Shown in pieces: positions 1 to 5,636 of a stretch of 6,357 nt of DNA. The notes under the pieces are model-generated. The model was not told the DNA's origin, did no database searches, and saw only the letters and a program-made list of their open reading frames with translations. The stretch's first letter is position 1. The number at the start of each line of letters is the position of its first letter. Source of the stretch: Herpetosiphonaceae bacterium (lineage in GTDB: Bacteria; Chloroflexota; Chloroflexia; Chloroflexales; Kallotenuaceae); contig JASKZZ010000451.1 in NCBI GenBank assembly GCA_030147335.1, forward strand, positions 1 through 6,357, in the 5' to 3' direction. The translations under genes were made by a program, and so were the position numbers.

Positions 1-84
1 ATCGGGTTCATTGGCATGGGACGCCTTACGAGCAATGTCGACCGCTGGATTAATTTTGATACTGGGTCGGCCTTTGCTGCGTGA
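1..84 (+). CDS. Possible C-terminal end of an unidentified gene (5' end outside window)
   Basis: Frame 1 is open from the window edge to a TGA at 82-84 and gives 27 residues, including GFIGMGRLTSNVDRWINFD. I do not recognise the family. If real, the gene converges on the diguanylate cyclase, whose stop is at 149, leaving about 64 bp between them. The same codons read on the - strand are also open (GRPSIKINPAVDIARK) for 31 codons after a TAG at 97-99, but that reading has no ATG, GTG or TTG start inside the window. A third possibility is a - strand gene starting at the ATG at 15-17 (MPMNP), with AAGG a few bases upstream. The + strand reading is preferred only weakly, because it ends in a proper stop and needs no start inside the window. 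Confidence 0.33.
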   Translation: MGFIGMGRLTSNVDRWINFDTGSAFAA

Positions 85-148
85 GCTGCGCCGTTTCTAC
101 ACACGCTTCTTCTGGCTGGCACACGCGTAGCACAACCGCAAATACTGC

Positions 149-2203
149 CTATGTCGCAACAGTATCACGCGAAGCTTTGGCTCGATATAAAGCTGCATCG
201 GCGGCATTGAGCAGGTCGTCATCTGACATGCCGTCTGTAAACACAGCAACACCGACACTCACAGTGACAAGGCGATGCGGGAACTGATGGTCTCGCACCG
301 TCTGCCTGATCCGCTCCGCCACTTCCAGCGCTCCGTCACATGTACTTTGCGGTAACAAAATCAGAAATTCTTCGCCGCCCCAGCGAGCTACTTGATCACC
401 TGCGCGCACCGATTGTCGCAGAATGCTGGCAAACTCGCGTAGCACCACGTTGCCTGCTAAATGCCCAAAGCTATCATTGAAGCTCTTAAAGTGGTCAATA
501 TCTAAGGCAAGAAGTGCTAATAGCTGATCGTGTCGTTGCGCGAACGCAACTTGCTGCGTAAGATGCAGCATAAAGTGCCGTTGGTTTGCAAGACCTGTTA
601 GGTTGTCAGTAAGTGCTTGTCGTTCAAGGTCTGAGTATAGCTGGGCATTGGCAATTGCAGTTGCTGCCTGGGTTGCAAAAATTTCAAGAACGGCAATTGT
701 TTCCGGCGTTGGGCGTTGCCGGTCAATAGGATCATCTACCGACAAAATCCCCACTAAACTACCGCGATGTCCGTAAAGCGGCACCAGCAATAAGTCATCT
801 GCGTGCCACTCGTTAACATCACGTCGTCCAAGTTCAGGGCGATACCCTTGTTCTACGATCTCGACCACCGAGCTATCGCTTGCCCGCTGATGATCGTGCG
901 GAATGTAAAAGGAGCGGCTGACGCGAAAATCTTCGGCCATCAACATTTTGTAATTTGATAAAGGAACGACTTGCGCTTGTAGCATTTGCCACTGCTCTTC
1001 GGGAATACCCATTGCTGCAACTCGTCGCACCCGATTTGGTGAATGCGTATCCACAAGGCTCAATAACGCGCTACGATAGCCTAGAGTTGACTGAACAACA
1101 TTTACAATTTCGTTGAGCAGCGCTTCAATATTGAGATGCGCGCTGATTGCCTGGCTAATATGTGCTACAGCTTGAAGCTGCACAAGCCGACGATCCAACA
1201 GTTGCCGATGCTGCTCGTTTGCGGCATATGCTGTAGCGTTACTTAGCGCAAGCGCGGCATGAGCTGTAAGTTGCTTCAAGAACTGCATATGGATCGGCGC
1301 AATACTGGACGCGCCAGCAAAACTCAGCAGCACCAGTCCACTCAGTCGCTCATCACGCCGTAACGGAAACAACGCTATTAATGTAGCGGTTGCGTCGAAA
1401 CGCATTTTTGGCAACACCTGCTCGATGGGTCGTACTTGGTACTCTTGGTGGAGATCCCAATCGTCAAAGTCAGCTAAACTGAGAGGAAGCAATTGCTCGT
1501 TTTCTAATCGATGGATTTTTCTTTGGGCTCCAAGCGTAAAATTATTAAGCGAGTCAAGCAGTAACACCACGCCAGATTGCACGTTCGGTACTCCCAATGC
1601 GTGCAGCAGCACAAGATCGATAATTTGTTGAGGATCAACCGTCGCGTTAAGTTCTTGTGCAATCTCGCTAATGCCCGCTAATGCTATAGATTGTTCAGCG
1701 AACGTTAGCTCAAGTAGTTCTGTGTGCGCTTGCATATAGATTGCCGTAGCGACTGCATCTGCACATGACAGCAACAGTTGTTGGTAGCGTTCAGCCCGGT
1801 CTACTGGTCCTACCGCCAATACACCGACGCTGCTGCCGCCAAACCGAAGTGGTATAGCAAGCCATTGATCGTCAATTGAACCGATATGTTGGACAACGCT
1901 TGTTTTGTTAGCCTGGACAGCCTGCTTAAAAATGTTTGTAGCAGGTGCAACACTCGATGAATCCTGCCACTGGCCCGCGATCATAACTGTTACAAAATCG
2001 ACAACCTGCTGAATCTCGTTATACGTTGCGAGCACAACGTTATGTAGTCCACACACACGTTGAAGGTCAACGGCAAGGAGCTGTGCGGTTTCTGCCAACG
2101 GCTGCATCGTAGCGAGCGCGTGGTTGAGCCGCTGCAAAAGATGGACATGCTGCTTACGATACGTTCGTTGGGCAGCATGTTGACGCGATTGTGGACCACT
2201 CAT
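149..2203 (-). CDS. Diguanylate cyclase with three GAF domains (GAF-GAF-GAF-GGDEF)
   Basis: Predicted cytoplasmic sensor that makes cyclic di-GMP from two GTP. The protein is 684 aa from the ATG at 2201-2203. A short N-terminal helical stretch is followed by GAF-like folds at about residues 37-158, 190-326 and 357-520, then a GGDEF domain at about 530-684. The GGDEF domain is complete: DNLTGLANQRHF at its start, the metal-binding LALDIDHFKSFND with FGHLAGN, the GGEEF active site at 609-613 (bases 365-379), and VTVSVGVA near the end. RAGD at 600-603 lies exactly five residues before GGEEF, the position of the inhibitory I-site, so product feedback inhibition is expected. GAF3 is the best conserved GAF (SFYIPHDH, LLLVPLYGHRGSLVGILSVDDP); its ligand cannot be told from sequence. 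There is no EAL domain and no membrane segment from this start. An upstream in-frame ATG at 2345-2347 would add 48 residues with a hydrophobic stretch, but that DNA contains the likely promoter and overlaps yraN, so it is rejected. The gene is transcribed divergently from yraN. Confidence 0.93.
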   Translation of the reverse strand: MSGPQSRQHAAQRTYRKQHVHLLQRLNHALATMQPLAETAQLLAVDLQRVCGLHNVVLATYNEIQQVVDFVTVMIAGQWQDSSSVAPATNIFKQAVQANKTSVVQHIGSIDDQWLAIPLRFGGSSVGVLAVGPVDRAERYQQLLLSCADAVATAIYMQAHTELLELTFAEQSIALAGISEIAQELNATVDPQQIIDLVLLHALGVPNVQSGVVLLLDSLNNFTLGAQRKIHRLENEQLLPLSLADFDDWDLHQEYQVRPIEQVLPKMRFDATATLIALFPLRRDERLSGLVLLSFAGASSIAPIHMQFLKQLTAHAALALSNATAYAANEQHRQLLDRRLVQLQAVAHISQAISAHLNIEALLNEIVNVVQSTLGYRSALLSLVDTHSPNRVRRVAAMGIPEEQWQMLQAQVVPLSNYKMLMAEDFRVSRSFYIPHDHQRASDSSVVEIVEQGYRPELGRRDVNEWHADDLLLVPLYGHRGSLVGILSVDDPIDRQRPTPETIAVLEIFATQAATAIANAQLYSDLERQALTDNLTGLANQRHFMLHLTQQVAFAQRHDQLLALLALDIDHFKSFNDSFGHLAGNVVLREFASILRQSVRAGDQVARWGGEEFLILLPQSTCDGALEVAERIRQTVRDHQFPHRLVTVSVGVAVFTDGMSDDDLLNAADAALYRAKASRDTVAT

Positions 2204-2224
2204 CAGAAGACCCCGTATGATCGA

Positions 2225-2270
2225 ACACCAGATACGATTGTCGTCGCATAGTAGCAAACAATACACCAGA
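2225..2270 (+). repeat. Pair of ACACCAGA direct repeats in the divergent control region
   Basis: Two exact copies of ACACCAGA lie at 2225-2232 and 2263-2270, 38 bp apart start to start, downstream of the cyclase promoter and upstream of yraN. They could be binding half-sites for a regulator. An 8-bp match in a region this short arises by chance about one time in ten, so the support is weak. Confidence 0.22.
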
Positions 2271-2279
2271 ACTAGCGTC

Positions 2280-2308
2280 ATTATAAAAAGGACGTAAATT
2301 TTTGTCGA
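2280..2308 (-). promoter_or_regulatory. Sigma-70-type promoter for the diguanylate cyclase
   Basis: Read on the - strand, a -35 box TCGACA (2308-2303, five of six consensus bases) is followed by a 17-bp spacer and a perfect -10 box TATAAT (2285-2280). The expected transcript start is near 2273, giving a leader of about 70 nt before the ATG at 2203. A weak GGGG purine run lies about 7 nt before that ATG. The promoter excludes the longer in-frame starts at 2347 and 2281. Its -35 end touches the yraN ribosome binding site, so the two divergent genes share a very compact control region. Confidence 0.65.
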
Positions 2309-2317
2309 AGGACATAT

Positions 2318-2698
2318 ATGACTCAACAGCGTCGCAAGCTTGGCCATGAGGGAGAGCAGCTTGCTGTCTCATATTTGCAACGCCAGGGATATGGTATCAT
2401 CGCTCAGAATTGGCGCTGTAGTCTTGGTGAGATAGATATTATCGCTACCGACGGCACGACGCTCATTTTTGTTGAAGTGCGAACACGACGTTCGTCAATT
2501 GTTGGACTGGCCGAAGAGTCGGTAACACGTAGCAAGCAGCGACGATTGGCCGCTTTAGCCGAAGCGTATCTTCAAGAACAGACCGATAACCAGATGCCGT
2601 GGGTCGGGCCATGGCGCATTGATGTTATAGCGCTGCAACTTGATCACAGGCTGCATGCACATATTCGCCATTTACAGCATGCTGTTGAAGAATCTTAA
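2318..2698 (+). CDS. yraN: YraN / UPF0102 family endonuclease-fold protein
   Basis: A 126-aa protein of the usual length for UPF0102 (YraN), a small family with a restriction-endonuclease-like PD-(D/E)XK fold and no firmly established physiological role; a Holliday-junction-resolvase-like fold is usually noted. The family hallmarks are all present: GHEGEQLAVSYL near the N-terminus (residues 9-20), GEIDII at 37-42 with the core Asp40, and FVEVRTR at 51-57 with Glu53 and Arg in place of the more usual Lys of the ExK element (Arg is also seen in the family). SVTRSKQRRL (69-78) and the late strand RIDVIAL (100-106) complete the pattern. The ATG at 2318 has AAGGA at 2308-2312 with 5-nt spacing. 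It is the first gene of a + strand run, with ridA starting 17 nt after its stop. The sequence gives no direct evidence for nuclease activity. Confidence 0.93.
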   Translation: MTQQRRKLGHEGEQLAVSYLQRQGYGIIAQNWRCSLGEIDIIATDGTTLIFVEVRTRRSSIVGLAEESVTRSKQRRLAALAEAYLQEQTDNQMPWVGPWRIDVIALQLDHRLHAHIRHLQHAVEES

Positions 2699-2701
2699 GC
2701 A

Positions 2702-2709
2702 AAGGAGAT
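2702..2709 (+). promoter_or_regulatory. Strong Shine-Dalgarno site of ridA
   Basis: AAGGAGAT lies 6 nt before the ridA ATG at 2716, in the 17-nt gap after the yraN stop. It is the best ribosome binding site in the window. It fixes the ridA start and suggests higher translation of ridA than of its neighbours. Confidence 0.75.
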
Positions 2710-2715
2710 AGTAAA

Positions 2716-3099
2716 ATGACTGAGCGTACCGTTGTGCGTACCGATCAAGCGCCGGGAGCAATTGGGCCTTATTCGCAGGCGATTATTGCCGGTGGTCTTG
2801 TTTTTTGCTCAGGCCAGATTCCGCTTGATCCAGCAAATGGTCAAATTATTGACGGGCCGATTGAAGTCCAGACCCGGCGCGTCCTTGACAATCTTACGGC
2901 AGTGCTGGCGGCGGCCGGAAGCAGTATGGAACAGATCGTTAAGACAACGATTTTTCTTGCCGACATGAATGACTTCGCTGCAGTCAATACTGTTTATGGT
3001 GAATATTTTGGCGCTGAACCTCCAGCACGTTCAACGGTACAGGTTGCGCGGCTGCCGCGTGATGTACGGGTTGAGATTGAGGCAATTGCGCTTCGGTAA
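2716..3099 (+). CDS. ridA: RidA family reactive enamine/imine deaminase
   Basis: A 127-aa protein of the YjgF/YER057c/UK114 (RidA) family. Members form trimers in the cytoplasm and hydrolyse reactive enamine and imine intermediates such as 2-aminoacrylate, which PLP-dependent dehydratases release. This protects PLP enzymes from damage. Hallmarks run the full length: APGAIGPYSQAI at 12-23 with the active-site-loop Tyr19, CSGQIPLDP at 31-39, QTRRVLDNLTAVL at 52-64, VKTTIFLADMNDF at 75-87, and PARSTVQV with Arg105, the residue that binds the substrate carboxylate in active RidA proteins. Glu120 (VRVEIEAIA) is also conserved. These residues favour a true deaminase over the inactive Rid subgroups. 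The gene lies between yraN and the ComEC-like gene, with 52 nt to the next ATG. Confidence 0.96.
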   Translation: MTERTVVRTDQAPGAIGPYSQAIIAGGLVFCSGQIPLDPANGQIIDGPIEVQTRRVLDNLTAVLAAAGSSMEQIVKTTIFLADMNDFAAVNTVYGEYFGAEPPARSTVQVARLPRDVRVEIEAIALR

Positions 3100-3151
3100 C
3101 TGGTAGCCTCGCCAATCGTCGTGTTTTTCTAATGAATTGCCGGACACGTTT

Positions 3152-3961
3152 ATGCTTCGTCCACTCCCGCTCCGGTTCAGCCTTGCCGTGGTCACACTTT
3201 TGACCATTATCGTTGGTGCTCGTCTAACAATGGGCCGATCAACACAACATACACGCGTGTTATTCCCGGCCCTTGGCGGCGATGCGGCGCTGATTATGTT
3301 AGCGAACGGTCGTACAATACTCGTTGATGGCGGAGCCGACGGCGCGGCCACTGCAACATGGCTCGGTAATACGCTTCCTTTTGGTCAGCGGCGAATCGAT
3401 GTTGTTGTCTTGAGTCGAGCCACTGCAAACACCTTGCCTGGCCAACTTGCCGCGCTTAAGCGCTACGAAATTGGTATGGCGCTCATCCCGCCCACCGAAC
3501 GACGAAGCAGTGCTCTTGACGCATGGTGGCAGTTGTTGGAGCAGCAGCATACGCCAATTCATACAATTACTACCGGCGACCAGATTGCGCTGGAACAATG
3601 CATGCTGCGTGTGATCGACGAACACGAGGGCCGTGCAGCTTTTGCGCTCAACTGCAACTCAACGGCGGTCTACTTTCTGCAAGCGCTCGACGACGATGGC
3701 GAGGCTGCGCTTGAAACCGGACAATACGCGCCGGCTACGCTTGTAGTATATCCATGGCACCGGGAAACGGATGTGCAGTTGCTGCATGCCTTACAGCCGC
3801 GAGCAATTGTTTTTAGCGAGGATGAGGACGGTGACGTGATTCAATCGTGGGCCGAGCGTCAAGTTGGGAAAGCAGTCTTATATCACGAGGCAATCAACGG
3901 CCAGATTGAGCTTGTCGACGATGGGCAGCACGCGACGATAACGGTTGAGCAAGGAGAATAA
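3152..3961 (+). CDS. ComEC-type metallo-beta-lactamase-fold protein with lost metal ligands, membrane anchored
   Basis: A 269-aa protein. Residues about 1-28 form a signal peptide or signal anchor: two Arg, then a hydrophobic core FSLAVVTLLTIIVGA, so the rest is probably outside the cytoplasmic membrane. The remainder follows the layout of the C-terminal beta-lactamase-like domain of ComEC/Rec2: LGGDAALI in place of DVGQGDA, ILVDGG (56-61), a spacer ending RIDVVVLS, then the position of the metal motif. Where ComEC-like enzymes have SHxHADHxGG, this protein reads SRATANTLPG (88-97, bases 3413-3442), so His, His, Asp and His are all replaced. The later His motif (HHGS-like) is PWHRETD, followed by the expected LLHALQPRAIVFSE. 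The fold is therefore probably kept but metal hydrolase activity lost. A TTG at 3137 would add five residues; the ATG at 3152 is preferred, although only a weak GGA precedes either. Unlike ComEC there is no multi-spanning channel domain. It may be a binding, structural or regulatory protein; its role is unknown. Confidence 0.82.
   Translation: MLRPLPLRFSLAVVTLLTIIVGARLTMGRSTQHTRVLFPALGGDAALIMLANGRTILVDGGADGAATATWLGNTLPFGQRRIDVVVLSRATANTLPGQLAALKRYEIGMALIPPTERRSSALDAWWQLLEQQHTPIHTITTGDQIALEQCMLRVIDEHEGRAAFALNCNSTAVYFLQALDDDGEAALETGQYAPATLVVYPWHRETDVQLLHALQPRAIVFSEDEDGDVIQSWAERQVGKAVLYHEAINGQIELVDDGQHATITVEQGE
3951..3956 (+). promoter_or_regulatory. Shine-Dalgarno of the toroid-repeat gene, inside the end of the ComEC-like gene
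   Basis: AAGGAG lies within the last codons of the upstream gene, 8 nt before the ATG at 3965. Together with the 3-nt gap between stop and start it implies translational coupling of the two genes. Confidence 0.7.
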
Positions 3962-3964
3962 CGC

Positions 3965-4774
3965 ATGGCAATCGACATCAAGCGTGCGCGCGTATTTGTG
4001 GAAACAAACGGCACCACGATTGACCGCGCACGGCTGCTGACGCTGTTAGATACTAACGCACCCGACACAGTACCAGATGAGCTTCGTTCGCTCCAAAACA
4101 CCGATGGCGGCTTTCCCGTCGGTTTAGTTGCAGGCCGACCAAGCGCATTATCACCAACAGCCAACGTCCTTTCCTCGTTACATGATCTTAATGTAGTCGA
4201 TACTGATGAAGCACAGCGCGCGCTGACCTTTATTGTTGATCGACAAACACCACGAGGGATTTGGCGCGAAGGACCCGAGGTGATGCAGTTTGATCCACCA
4301 CCCTGGATGGACCCTGATTCGACGCCTGCTGACATTTATACCACCGCGCTATGTGCCAGTACCGTCGTCCTTCTCACCGACGACGAACTACCCGGCGATC
4401 TGGCTGTGAATTGGCTACAAACCCAACAAGGACGCGACGGCCTGCTGGCTGGTTTTAGGGCGCATAGCTCGTGGCTTGCCGCGCCTGCATTCGCGGCTAT
4501 CCTTGGACAAGAAACACGGGCTACGCGACGCTTAATTGCTGGTCTTGGCATGAACTTAGCCGATGACTGGTCGGGTTCGATGCTTGTCTGGATGTTGCAA
4601 TCCTTACTTGATGCTAACTACACACGACGAACCGAGGTTGTTAATCGTGCGTGGTACTTGCTGGAAAAAGCGCAACAGGACGATGGCTCGTTCACGATGG
4701 ACGACGAAGGCGAAAATCCTGTTCAAACGACGCTGCAAGCTATCGACGTTGCACGCCGGATCAACAATGCATAA
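3965..4774 (+). CDS. Small prenyltransferase/squalene-cyclase-type repeat protein (alpha-alpha toroid)
   Basis: A 269-aa protein with several repeats of the type seen in the terpenoid cyclase/protein prenyltransferase superfamily, where helix pairs end in a Q-x-x-D-G-x-(F/W) turn. Examples are LQNTDGGFP (43-51), VDRQTPRGIW (91-100), LQTQQGRDGLLAGF (151-164) and LEKAQQDDGSF (233-243), the last followed by PVQTTLQAIDVARR, the usual helix after such a turn. There is no signal peptide or membrane segment. At under half the length of squalene-hopene cyclase, without a DxDD motif and without the Asp/Cys/His zinc set of prenyltransferase beta subunits, it is unlikely to be a complete enzyme of either class. 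A ligand-binding or partner-binding toroid is possible. The start is fixed by AAGGAG at 3951. Its last 8 bases overlap birA, so it is co-translated between the ComEC-like gene and birA. I do not know its function. Confidence 0.78.
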   Translation: MAIDIKRARVFVETNGTTIDRARLLTLLDTNAPDTVPDELRSLQNTDGGFPVGLVAGRPSALSPTANVLSSLHDLNVVDTDEAQRALTFIVDRQTPRGIWREGPEVMQFDPPPWMDPDSTPADIYTTALCASTVVLLTDDELPGDLAVNWLQTQQGRDGLLAGFRAHSSWLAAPAFAAILGQETRATRRLIAGLGMNLADDWSGSMLVWMLQSLLDANYTRRTEVVNRAWYLLEKAQQDDGSFTMDDEGENPVQTTLQAIDVARRINNA

Positions 4775-5579
4775 CGTCGATCCTCGCTTGTGGGCAATGC
4801 TGAAGCCGGATCAGCTAGCCACAACAGCTATTGGTCATCCGATCCGTTTCTTTCCATCGGTCGGCTCCACAAATGATTTATTGAAAACCGAAGCTCGCGC
4901 TGGCGCTGCCGAAGGTTTGGTGTTTGTAACCGACGAGCAAGTTGCTGGTCGTGGCCGACGTGGCCGAAGCTGGACAGCTCCCGCCGGAACCAGTTTGCTT
5001 GTCTCGGTTCTGCTGCGACCCACCTGGCTTCCTCCAACCAATGCTTTCATCCTAACATCGCTCGCGGCGGTTGCAGCGGCAGAGGCGCTGGAAACAACAG
5101 GATTGACCATTAAACTGAAGTGGCCGAATGATCTTCAGGTTGCAGGACGTAAACTTGGCGGCATTTTGGTCGAAACCGAGATGGCAAACGACCAGCTGCA
5201 TTGGGTGGTAGTGGGCTGTGGCATTAACGTGAATTGGGATCCGAGCGTGGTGCCGGAACTGGCAACAACTGCGACAAGTATGAGCGCAGAGTTGGGCCAA
5301 CAAGTCCCCCGTCAGCCACTGCTCTTAGCACTGCTCCAATCATTTGATCGGCACTACATTGCGCTACGTCATGGCGCAGGCTCGGCACTTTTTGATGCGT
5401 GGCGATCACGATTGACAACAATTGGCCAGCCCGTCCTAGCGGATACACCACAAGGGTCCTTGCTTGGCGTTGCGGAAGATGTTACACAGGATGGAGCGCT
5501 GATTATTCGTGACAATCAGGGACAACAACATCTTGTTACGGCAGGCGACGTCAGCATTCGACCACTACAGCAGCAATAA
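4767..5579 (+). CDS. birA: Biotin-protein ligase, monofunctional (no DNA-binding domain)
   Basis: A 270-aa enzyme that activates biotin to biotinyl-5'-AMP and attaches it to the carrier lysine of biotin enzymes, chiefly the acetyl-CoA carboxylase carrier protein. Catalytic-domain signatures occur in order: SVGSTND (31-37), TDEQVAGRGRRGR (55-67, the adenylate-binding loop), GTSLLVSVLLRP (74-85), LKWPND (117-122), GRKLGGILVETE (127-138) and VVGCGINVNW (148-157). A C-terminal SH3-like domain follows from about 218, with GQPVLADT, GVAEDV and DGALIIRD. The N-terminal winged helix of E. coli BirA is absent, so it should not act as a biotin repressor. The ATG at 4767 is preferred because it gives a normal group I ligase; the in-frame DNA upstream to 4563 belongs to the previous gene in another frame. 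The start overlaps the previous stop by 8 nt, indicating coupling. The C-terminus is followed by a convergent plsX. Confidence 0.96.
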   Translation: MHNVDPRLWAMLKPDQLATTAIGHPIRFFPSVGSTNDLLKTEARAGAAEGLVFVTDEQVAGRGRRGRSWTAPAGTSLLVSVLLRPTWLPPTNAFILTSLAAVAAAEALETTGLTIKLKWPNDLQVAGRKLGGILVETEMANDQLHWVVVGCGINVNWDPSVVPELATTATSMSAELGQQVPRQPLLLALLQSFDRHYIALRHGAGSALFDAWRSRLTTIGQPVLADTPQGSLLGVAEDVTQDGALIIRDNQGQQHLVTAGDVSIRPLQQQ

Positions 5580-5636
5580 CTAAGACCACAGAACCCTGAA
5601 TGAATAACTGGAAGCTGCAAGGAAATAGCTAGAAGC
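5580..5636. other. Convergent intergenic gap between birA and plsX
   Basis: A 57-bp gap separates the two convergent stop codons. It contains short AAGCT/TAGCT echoes (GAAGCT at 5611 and again at 5632) but no stable GC-rich stem with a T run in either direction. I see no intrinsic terminator and no small gene here. Confidence 0.5.

Larger units (their letters stand above)
2204..2317. promoter_or_regulatory. Divergent intergenic region between diguanylate cyclase and yraN
   Basis: This 114-bp, relatively AT-rich stretch separates the two divergent start codons. Besides the - strand promoter it contains TATAAA on the + strand at 2282-2287, a possible -10 for the yraN operon, but only a poor -35 (AATACA at 2260-2265) lies at a plausible distance. 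The 8-bp word ACACCAGA occurs twice in the same orientation, at 2225-2232 and 2263-2270. No strong hairpin or riboswitch-like structure is visible. Confidence 0.5.

Noticed and set aside
100..126. CACACGC repeated at 100-106 and 120-126 near the cyclase stop, considered as part of a terminator
   Set aside because: The copies are direct rather than inverted, and no GC-rich stem with a T run follows in either direction.
81..287. Open + strand frame opposite the 3' end of the cyclase gene
   Set aside because: It lies almost wholly antisense to a well-supported GGDEF domain, its translation is rich in Ser, Thr and Ala, and it resembles no known family.
2318..2698. YraN Arg55 in place of Lys in the ExK element as evidence of an inactive nuclease
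   Set aside because: EVR is a known variant within UPF0102 and the rest of the signature is intact, so the substitution alone says little.
3128..3133. TCTAAT as a possible -10 box for the ComEC-like gene
   Set aside because: It matches five of six consensus bases, but no acceptable -35 lies 16-18 bp upstream, so it was not listed as a promoter.
3137..3151. TTG start adding five residues to the ComEC-like protein
   Set aside because: No ribosome binding site supports it, and the ATG at 3152 gives a normal signal-anchor N-terminus with two early Arg residues.
4563..4766. In-frame upstream extension of birA by 68 residues
   Set aside because: The DNA codes for the toroid-repeat protein in another frame, the extension shows no wing-helix-turn-helix features, and the ATG at 4767 gives a normal-length single-domain ligase.
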